From contig NC_035174.2 in NCBI RefSeq assembly GCF_001659605.2, forward strand, positions 26,175,027 to 26,239,026: a stretch of DNA of 64,000 bases. The letters run 5' to 3'. Every line of letters starts with the position of its first letter. The first letter of the stretch is position 1. The notes under the pieces were generated by a model. It saw nothing but the letters and a program-made list of their open reading frames with translations, was not told the DNA's origin and ran no database searches. This stretch comes from Manihot esculenta (taxonomy: Eukaryota; Streptophyta; Magnoliopsida; Malpighiales; Euphorbiaceae). This document shows positions 56,299 through 64,000 of the stretch, piece after piece. A program made the position numbers and the translations under genes.

Positions 56299-57640
56299 CT
56301 ATTTAACTCCTAAGACAATGTCGAAGCCATCTAGAGGAATAACAAAGAAATTAACAGTGAAATTATGAGAATCCAGTAAGAATGTTACCGCCTGACAAAT
56401 GCCTTGGCTTACGATCCTTTCTCCATTGGCTACTAAGACATTCATTCCTATTTTAGGCATGGTGGAAAGACCCAGGTGGGTTGCTGTTGTTCGACTAACA
56501 AAATTGTGGGTACTGCCAAAGTCCACGAGAATGAGCAAGAGTCAGTTGTTGATAATAGCTGTGAGTTGCATGGTTCGGTCATTTTGCTTCCCTATTATGG
56601 CATGGATGGAAATCTCTAGCTTTCCAAGTTCCTCAGGCTCCTGCGATTCTGTGTTGCAGTCAATATCATCCATTTCCAACCAAAATGACCTTTTGCATTG
56701 ATGCCCAAAGGAATATAATTTGTTCAATAATAACAAAGCCCTTTTGCCCTTCGTTCAACCAATTTCGCCCTATTAGCTTTTTTATATAGGGAGAAGATGC
56801 TGCACTACTTATCGTACTAATGCTTGTTGTGATGTTCTTAACTGACCTGCTTCCTGTGTTGTTTACCAATTTTGGGCTGATGTTGACAATAGTTGCAGGG
56901 ATGGTATGATAACTTGTGTTACTTTTTCGTATATCCTGACTTTGTTCTAGTTGCATACATCTTTCATAAGCGCAGGCGAGATTCATTGCTGTTGCCAAGT
57001 TGTGGGGGTTCTGCAATTCCACATCCATCCTGATGGGGTCATTTAACTCAGCAGTGAAGAGGTCAACCTGCTGGTCAGGTTGGACTGTCGTAGCTCTCGC
57101 CAGTAGAGATTGGAATTGGCGTTAATAGTCTTCCACAGTTCCCCTTTGTTTTATATTGACGAGCTCGCCCAAAGGATTGCCACGCACTAAAGGACCAAAA
57201 CATAAGTTGCAGTATTCTTTGAAAGTGCCCCAATTAATCTCCGGTTCTTCCTACTGGAGTTTGTAGTACCATAATTGAGCTTCTCTACCATATGGAAGGC
57301 CGCAAGTCCCATCTATTAGTTTTTACTGTTCGTTAGTTTTGGAAAAACTACTCGCACTGGTTGAGGCAGCCAATAGGATCCTCGATCCCATCGAATGAAG
57401 GGTAATCTAGCTTAGTATATCGGGGAACTATCGATGCTGTGAGTCGTCCTTCATTTCGTTCTAGCAAATTGGCTTGGCTATGGCTAGTGGCCCCCTTCTT
57501 CCTGTTGGCTGGGTCTTGTACCAGTACTTTTAAAGAATTCCATTAGTTGTTGTGATAAGTTAGCTATCTGGTGTTCCACTCTTGCATGAGATTTCTGCAT
57601 CTGTTGCACCCTTGTTTGTGTTTTCTGCATGAAGGTTTCC
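56299..57640 (-). pseudogene. Gag and protease remnants of the decayed gypsy element
   Basis: Protease piece 56538-56299 has LVDFGSTHNFV, where the usual catalytic DSG reads DFG, and ends PLDGFDIVLGVK. Gag pieces are 57640-57484 (FMQKTQTRVQQMQKSHARVE, coiled-coil-like) and 57028-56666 (NPHNLATAMNLACAYERCMQ, the end of the capsid core). The stretch between them has several stops. Confidence 0.8.
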
Positions 57641-57690
57641 ACCTTGTCTTGCCAATCAACATCCCCTATGACTCTTGGATTTGATACCAA

Positions 57691-58045
57691 GTTTCTATGT
57701 GCCTGGAACATGGATCGAGTTAGGAGTCGTGAAAGAGCAAAATCCTTGGTGGAAAGGGACAAGTCCCCCTTGTTGATATTCCGACCCTTCCGACCCTTCC
57801 GGGAACGACCTATGATTATAGAGAAGAAAGCTCAAGAGAGGGAGCTTAAGACCTTGGGTGTGAGTGCAAATTCTACTTGTTTCATAAATATGTTTGACAA
57901 GGAAAGGTAAACTTAATTATAGCCTAAATTTAAGGCTTGAGTTAAGCTTATTATAATCTTAAATTACTACTGATTACCATCTTAAATTGCTACTGAAATC
58001 ACGATCAATCGTTGCTGCTAATTGAGATATTCCTTCTTTATCTTG
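57691..58045 (-). other. Possible remnant 5' LTR/leader of the decayed gypsy element
   Basis: This sequence lies just outside the PBS-like site and by position should be the LTR of the minus-strand gypsy element. No partner LTR remains for comparison, so its right edge cannot be set. Confidence 0.3.
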
Positions 58046-58160
58046 TAGTTTCGAGTGTCCTCTTTCTGCCTCGGCCTTGCCGAGTGATGAGTCTACATCT
58101 TGTAATTCTGAGTGTCCTCTTTTTGTCTCCGTCTTGTCGAGTGATGAGTCTATGCCTTTA
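58046..58160. repeat. Diverged tandem duplication, about 57-bp unit
   Basis: Two adjacent copies containing CGAGTGTCCTCTTTCTGCC / TGAGTGTCCTCTTTTTGTC and ending GAGTGATGAGTCTA. They differ at several positions, so the duplication is older than that at 5834. Confidence 0.8.
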
Positions 58161-59343
58161 ACATCTAGCTACCAATAATCACTGATTAACCAATCAAAAA
58201 CCACCATGAAAAGCTTGACATAGCCACAATAGGAGAGAGAACACAATAGAGCTCGCGATTACTCATAGTATATGGGAGCGAAGATCGCCAAATGTACCTC
58301 AAATTTTCGGTATTGTCAATTTTCTCGACCCTCCTGAGCAGAGATGAAAATCTAGACAAAATCCATAAAAAAGAAATGAATACAAACAAACCTCAAATAA
58401 AACTTTAATATGAACAAAAGCAACAAAACTCTAGCGTGCAAGGCATAAAAGTAGAGGCTAAAGCTGCTTTTCTGTCAGCATGCGACAAAACTCTCACAAC
58501 TCACTTCTCACTCTACTTTGAAATGCTATAACAAATGAAAATTTCATATCATAATAAAAAGGAAAAACGTATAAAAAAATATTAGTAGTTTTATCAATTT
58601 TTCACTTTAAAGTTTATGGTTCAATTTGTATCAAAATAGTATATGTGATATCGTATCGTTAATAAATAGCGGTAAGTTTTAAATGCTGTCAACAATATTG
58701 ATATGTAAATCATATTATGAGATTCAAATTTAATACAAATTAAATCATAAATCTTGAAATAAAAATTAGTAAAATCACATGTTATTTTTTTAAAATTTTA
58801 TTTTTTAATTACTAAATTATATTTTATTTGGTACGATAGTATTTTTTAATGACGTTAGAAAATTATCACCATTTGTTAATAGCATGATATCATAGGTACT
58901 ATTCTGAAAAATTAAATTACATATTCTAGAGTGAAAATAAGTGAAAATACATATATATTTTTTTATTTTTCTATTTTTTTTTAAATTTGAAATTTCAAAC
59001 CGAATTTAATAAATGGAGCGATCCGAACCCGGTCTAGCCCGCCGAGTGAACAGATCCAGATTCACGACTGGGCTAGCACACTCATGACTCGGCAGTCACC
59101 AGTCGGCAGAACAACGAGCGTGGGCGTGATTATTAGTTACAGTTTTATTCCATACAATACAATTTTGCCTGTTCTCTTCGCCACGTGATCTCCAAAAGCC
59201 TCTTTTCCTTCCTTTCTGCTATTCTCCACTTCTCATTCAATTTCCCATTTCCAGAAGCAGAAATCTAATCACCAAAACCCTAGAAAGAACAATCAATCTC
59301 ATTTCTCTATATTCTCTGGCTGACTTCTTCTTCTGTCTCTCCA
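58161..59343. promoter_or_regulatory. Spacer and upstream region of the KUP7-like gene
   Basis: AT-rich to about 59000, then a more GC-balanced stretch that leads into the C/T-rich 5' UTR (TTCTCTGGCTGACTTCTTCT before the ATG). No canonical TATA box was identified with confidence. No other gene is seen. Confidence 0.45.
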
Positions 59344-62034
59344 ATGGCGGAGGAGAATTTTGGCACTGGCAGTAGTGTTGGTGGAGGATCGGAGATTAAC
59401 GGCAGATTGGCTTCTATGGACTCTGTGGAGTCGCGTTGGGTCTTCCAAGACGATGATGATTCCGTTATGGACGATGACGATGAAGATGAGGAGGATGATG
59501 GTGCTCTACACCGCACTGCTATGGATTCAGAAGACGACGATGACAATGCTGAGCAGCGTCTGATCCGTACTGGTCCTCGCATCGACTCCTTCGATGTTGA
59601 AGCCCTTGAGATCCCCGGCGCTCAGCGTAATGACTACGAGGTCTGTGTTCTTCATTCTCCATTTCTCTGTAGATTTATGTGTTTCTTAGACTCCTTTGAG
59701 TAGCTGGTTTTTGAGCTATGGTTGCGCCTACCTGCTTGCGATGAAAGCGAGTGGTTAGGCGCTTACCGTTTCGGCTTTGTGCGTGTTGTTGTTATTCAGT
59801 TTACTGAGAGCATAATACAAGTCTCTAAATGGTAGCTTCTAGTTACCTTTTTATTAAATTTGAACCTTATGTTGGAAGTCGAGCTACTAAAAAAATACAC
59901 CAAAGCTCCACCGACTACTTAATTGTCAGTTGGCTGGAGTTTTGGGTAGACTATATATAAGCAAAATAATGATGTGAATGTACCAAAAAATTCTCCACAT
60001 CTGTTTTGATGATATTGGTCCCTTCTGATTCTTTGATCAAACTTTTGAGCTGCACAATATGGGTTGCCCTATGCCATTCTATGAAACCAACATTCTCCAT
60101 CCAAGCGGAATGGTGAACCTAGGGCAGACAAGTCGGTATTTCAAGTTGTTTGGATTCTCTTCTTGATTCAGTGATCTCCTTATAATTTAACTTTTAGTAT
60201 AAATTGAATTGGTCACACTATTAGAAGTAGAAGCAGCGTATATTGATATTATGTGATGTGGTGGTTAATTGCCTGCAAAGGAACCCTTGCTAAATGGAAC
60301 TTATATAATAACAAACGTTTTGCTTATTAAATCAGAAGTAGGGCTACTGTACTTAAAATGCCTTCCTTTTCTTGGATGCCGATATTACAAGTTCTAGGAC
60401 ACTATTGGACACTTAGCATCAAAATAATTGATATCATATTTGCCATTCTGCATATGAAAATTATAACATCTTTCATGAATTTCAGATTTAACTATTAGAA
60501 ATCATGCTAATCCTTCACAAATTTAAGTATTATATTTGGATGTAAAGGATCCATGCACCTTTTCCTAACTAGTGCAGATTAAGACTTGGTTGTGTTGAGT
60601 TCTGTTTATAAATGAGAAGGTTTATGAACAAGTTGATAATTGCAATTTAATGTAAGCAAGTTCAGAAAGTTAATGATATAATTTTATGGCTATGTTATAG
60701 ATAGTATTTAGTCGTAGAGCTTTTATTTGGTTGGCATGCCAAAATGGAGAATCTTAGTTTTCCTTGGGAAAGCCTCTCAAGTCATGCTTATGTGATTAGG
60801 AAGAGTTTTATTCAGCATGTCTCTGATGGATCAGCAAATTGTACCATACTTATTCTTCTGTCATTGAGAGGTGGCTTGCTGGTTTAGGTTTCAGAGTCCT
60901 TGGCTGGCCGTGTGGATCTTTCTGTTGTTAGCATGTTTATAACTTTTACTGTTCACTTTGCTTATGAGTTGTCTCTTTGGACATTATGTTTTATTAGATT
61001 CTATTTTATTTTATTTTATTTTTTATTTTGGGGCCTACATTTTCCTTTGATAGCTTCTAAGGTTCCTGATAACATTATGGAGTTATGTAATTTTATCTAC
61101 ATCACACACAGACGTAAACACTAATATGCAGGATGCGGCATTGGTTGCCAACAGAAAAATAAGGACTGGCTGTTTTAATTCTAAAAATTTAATTGCAGGA
61201 CTTCAGTGTGGGAAGGAAAATTATAATTGCTTTTCAGACACTTGGTATTGTCTTTGGTGATGTTGGAACAAGTCCATTGTACGCCTTTGATGTGATGTTT
61301 ACAAAGGCACCTATTAATGGAAAAGAAGATGTTCTTGGTGCATTATCACTGGTCCTCTATACCTTAATCTTGATTCCCCTAATCAAATATGTCCTTGTTG
61401 TTCTTTGGGCCAATGATGATGGTGAAGGTATGCTGAAACCTGTAAATCCACAACTTCTGTTATCATCTCTCTCACATATGCGCATGAACCATATCCATGA
61501 ATGCAAAATATTCACATATGAATGATTTAGCAATTGGTGTTTTAAATATTGCAGGTGGTACATTTGCCTTGTACTCCCTGATTTGTAGGCATGCCAAAGT
61601 TAGTCTTCTCCCAAATCAACTTCCTTCAGATGCTCGTATATCAAGCTTCAGGCTCAAGGTGCCATCACCTGAACTTGAGCGATCACTGAAAATCAAAGAA
61701 AGACTGGAGACTTCACAGACTCTGAAAAAGTTGCTCTTGATATTAGTGCTTGCTGGTACATCTATGGTCATAGCTGATGGGGTTGTTACGCCAGCAATGT
61801 CAGGTTTTCCTTTTTTTCTTTTTTCCTTTTTATGGTTGATTTGGTATATGCGATTCAGATACAAAACATTGCTTTTGATATACCCTTTATTTAGCAGGTT
61901 CTGGTAATGCAAGACATCTTTTTATTACTTTTGACTGGTTTTTGTTAATGTCTTGATAATTTGCTATGGTTATCTTGATGCAGTAATGTCAGCTGTTGGT
62001 GGTCTAAAGGTTGGTGTGGCTGCAATTGAACAAG
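59344..62034 (+). CDS. KUP7: KUP/HAK/KT potassium transporter, KUP7/POT7-like, exons 1-4 (partial)
   Basis: Membrane K+ transporter of the KUP/HAK/KT family. Exons: 59344-59640, 61199-61427, 61555-61803 and 61984-62034, with GT-AG introns and phases that agree, giving 275 complete codons. Residues 1-99 (exon 1) are a cytosolic N-terminus with MDSVESRWVFQDDDD, a long Asp/Glu run and RLIRTGPRIDSFDVEALEIP, typical of the KUP7 type. Exon 2 has the family signature TLGIVFGDVGTSPLY in transmembrane segment 1 and LSLVLYTLILIPLIKYVLVV in segment 2, then WANDDGEGGTFALYSL. Exon 3 encodes a loop and segment 3 (LILVLAGTSMVIADGVVTPA). Exon 4 ends VGGLKVGVAAIEQ. About two-thirds of a normal transporter (about 800-860 residues) is missing because the gene continues past 64000 after a long intron 4. 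Confidence 0.93.
59641..61198 (+). other. KUP7 intron 1
   Basis: 1,558-bp GT-AG intron between the N-terminal tail exon and the first membrane exon, ending TTTAATTGCAG. No inserted element or separate gene was recognised in it. Confidence 0.85.
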
Positions 62035-62160
62035 GTAATTCTCCTTGTTATGGTGTAATTATTTGTATGTTCTATAATATCAATTTCTTGCTTTTGTTGG
62101 AAAATTTTCCCTTTAGTGTCTGAATTTGGTACTTTTTTCAAGGTTTGATGTTGGGGTACA

Positions 62161-63080
62161 CTTTTTTTTTGACCATGCAATAGAATTGCATTAAAAGCCC
62201 AAAAAAGTAGCTAGATATATGGGACCAATCCAAACCACCAAAGAGAACAAACTACCCATCACAAAGGTCAGATCAGCTCAAGAACCCAAAGCCTAGCTGA
62301 AGAACCGAATGCCCAGCCCAAGAGCCAACCAGAAACAGTCCAGAAACATGCCACTGCTCCAGCTTCGCCACTGGCGCCAACAATATACAAAAACAACAGG
62401 AAAAGAAATAGCTACTGCCAAGCACCGTGCATGCCTGAGACCAAATCTAGATGCCCAAACCACAACCGGAATCCAAGCTCAAGGGAACAACAGTGGTGAA
62501 AGCAGGAAGCTACAAACTAGAGACAAATCAGAAAACACTACCCCACCCAACCCATAGCAAGGCCGACGGCTCCAGTGATGGTGATTGATATTAGAGACAA
62601 AGAAGATGATTCTATGGCATTTCCAGTCTAGTACATCCATGGAGTAGCCTTAAGGAGGCTTCCTGCACTCAAATGCTGAATAATCTATCATTCCTCACCG
62701 CCTCCAACAACGATCGGCCAAAGAAAAGCCGGGAAGCAACCGATGCAACCAGAACAACACTCTGCACCTCGCACACAACACCAAAACCAGATTCCCTAAA
62801 ACAAGCACCTCACAGAACTTGCAAAGCAAAACAAAACTATACAAAGCTACAACAAAATTCGTTCAGTTGAAGCGAAATTCGCTGCTGGTACAATGCAGGT
62901 CCCCTCTGTCCAGAGGCAGCGGAGCCCCAACCCAAACCCTTGATCGCTCCTTCTCTTGCTCTAAGATATATTCGCTATTGGGGTGCTCATTTATTTATTT
63001 GTTTGTTTACTTCTGGAGAAGCGGGCAACCAAGTGTAGAAAAAATAGAACAAAGGGAAAGAATAACAAAAAATGAAGTCT
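62161..63080 (-). mobile_element. Probable LINE 3'-end fragment in KUP7 intron 4
   Basis: The left edge is a T run followed by GACCATGCAATAGAATTGCA. On the minus strand this reads as a 3' end with a short A tail, as in plant L1 LINEs. Base composition changes sharply here to a C/A-rich stretch unlike the surrounding intron. No reverse transcriptase motif remains, and the right edge is uncertain (62970-63080). TTGGGGT occurs near both ends (about 62151 and 62975) and might be a remnant duplication. Confidence 0.4.
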
Positions 63081-64000
63081 AGTTATAGGGGACATGTATA
63101 TTTATTTATAGTGGACATGTATATTTATAATGAAATTATCAATCCTGCTAGTGCAAACAAGAAAACACTAATTAGGAATCCCAAATCAACTCGAACTTCT
63201 TAAATAAACTATATTACTTCCTAAGTAATAATATAATTCATAAATTACTAACATCAAAGAAGTTAAATTAAAAACAACATATTGATGCAACTTTAATTTA
63301 AGTGTGTTTGAGTAGTATCTAGACCTAAACCATTGGGTTTGGGCTTATAAGGTGTAGATGACGTGTGCTAGGGGCAAATTGATTGATAACAGAGAGGCAG
63401 GGGGAGGGTCAAACGCTGGATTCTATTGGGTCTAGTCTAGTTGTGGTTTAGGTCGAAATATGATCCAATTGTATTTCAATTTATGAGCCACCTCAAGTAG
63501 TTAGACTCGTATAGTTGGACTTGTTTGATGGTCAATGAAATGCTAGTGGCCTCATTTAGTATTGTAAAGGGCACTTTGAAGTGCTAGGCGAGAGGTGAGG
63601 CAAGGCGCCCCTCCCTCACCTGTGGGCCAGGCAAGGCACCTCTCTGAGGCAAACACCTCAGGGAGGAAGGTGCCAGACGAGAGGCGTCGCCTCCTGCAAC
63701 CACAGTTTTATTTTATTTTATTTTTAATTGTAAGTGTTTTTAACTTTAAAACTCTAAAGTAATATCCTAGCTGCCACCTAACAGTCATATCTCACACCAT
63801 GCTTTGTGGACAACAACCACCAAAGAAACTTTCCAAAACGAGGAATATCTCTCAGCTGCCTCTACTCTGTCTTTCTTCTTCTTCTTCTTCTCCCCCATTG
63901 CCCCACGCTAGCCCAATACCACAATACTTTTTTTTTTCCTTTCCCTTTTCTTTTCTTTTTTTTCCTCTCCTCTTTTGCCCCTCACTGCCCTATGTCAGCC
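63081..64000. other. KUP7 intron 4, right part (continues past window)
   Basis: No coding sequence matching the next KUP7 exon (which should begin with the codon split after GVAAIEQ) was found, so the intron exceeds 1.96 kb. A GC-rich patch of AGGCGAGAGG-type repeats lies at 63575-63690 and a CTT/TTTC pyrimidine tract at 63870-63975. Confidence 0.5.

Larger units (their letters stand above)
52041..57690 (-). mobile_element. Decayed chromovirus-type gypsy element, 3' truncated, with nested solo LTR
   Basis: Minus-strand order from 57690: tRNA-Met-like site TTGGTATCAAATCC (about 57676-57690, one or two mismatches to the canonical site), gag, protease, RT, RNase H and integrase. The integrase stops abruptly at VVYGRDP (about 52045), where MULE sequence begins. 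The integrase C-terminus, any chromodomain and the 3' LTR are therefore missing. Stops and frameshifts are frequent. The sequence is closer to the Reina-like element at 10.3 kb than to B or C. Confidence 0.85.

Noticed and set aside
62309..62870. Plus-strand frames within the putative LINE fragment
   Set aside because: They lie on the strand opposite to the element's inferred sense and have low-complexity composition.

Overview
This window is a repeat-rich stretch of a eudicot nuclear genome. Two ordinary spliced plant genes lie at its edges: an SR splicing factor of the SC35 type on the minus strand (about 1.8-4.4 kb) and the 5' part of a KUP/HAK/KT potassium transporter close to KUP7/POT7 on the plus strand (59.3 kb to beyond the window end). 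Protein similarity recalled from memory suggests a rosid, possibly Euphorbiaceae (cassava or rubber relatives). That placement is an inference. The roughly 55 kb between the genes is AT-rich spacer and nested transposable elements.

Layout: 1-4.5 kb SC35. 4.5-10.3 kb AT-rich spacer with small tandem duplications, a decayed LTR-like remnant (7.3-8.5 kb) and a large imperfect inverted repeat (8.56-9.64 kb). 10.3-17.3 kb a decayed chromodomain Ty3/gypsy element (Reina-like), split by a 2.2-kb solo LTR with target duplication TTGGC. 17.76-28.13 kb a Tekay/Del-like gypsy element (element B, duplication GTAAA) with broken frames, itself hit by a 930-bp solo LTR (duplication TTCAG). 28.1-32.3 kb spacer. 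32.3-52.04 kb a Mutator-like (MULE) transposase gene split by a 16.9-kb insertion: element C (minus strand, duplication ATTAT), a nearly intact Tekay-like element, which is in turn split inside gag by element D (plus strand, duplication CGTGC). D has two 2,579-bp LTRs that look identical and carries only a reduced gag-like frame. 52.04-57.7 kb a decayed minus-strand gypsy polyprotein that abuts the MULE in an open reading frame and is split by a 1.93-kb solo LTR (duplication TCTTT). 57.7-59.3 kb spacer and the KUP7 promoter, then KUP7 exons 1-4 and a probable LINE remnant in intron 4.

The main unexplained structure is in the TGTAA...TTACA LTRs (solo LTR A and elements B, C and D). All four share one plan: a short promoter region packed with the palindrome TTCGGCCGCCGAA, a TATA box, and a long leader with what looks like two introns around a 69-79-nt exon. 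Putative intron 1 holds a second palindrome cluster. Putative intron 2 holds a minisatellite whose sequence is entirely different in each family but whose position is the same. Element D is a young non-autonomous derivative that keeps nucleocapsid zinc knuckles but has lost the capsid core and all enzymes, so it would depend on a relative such as C.
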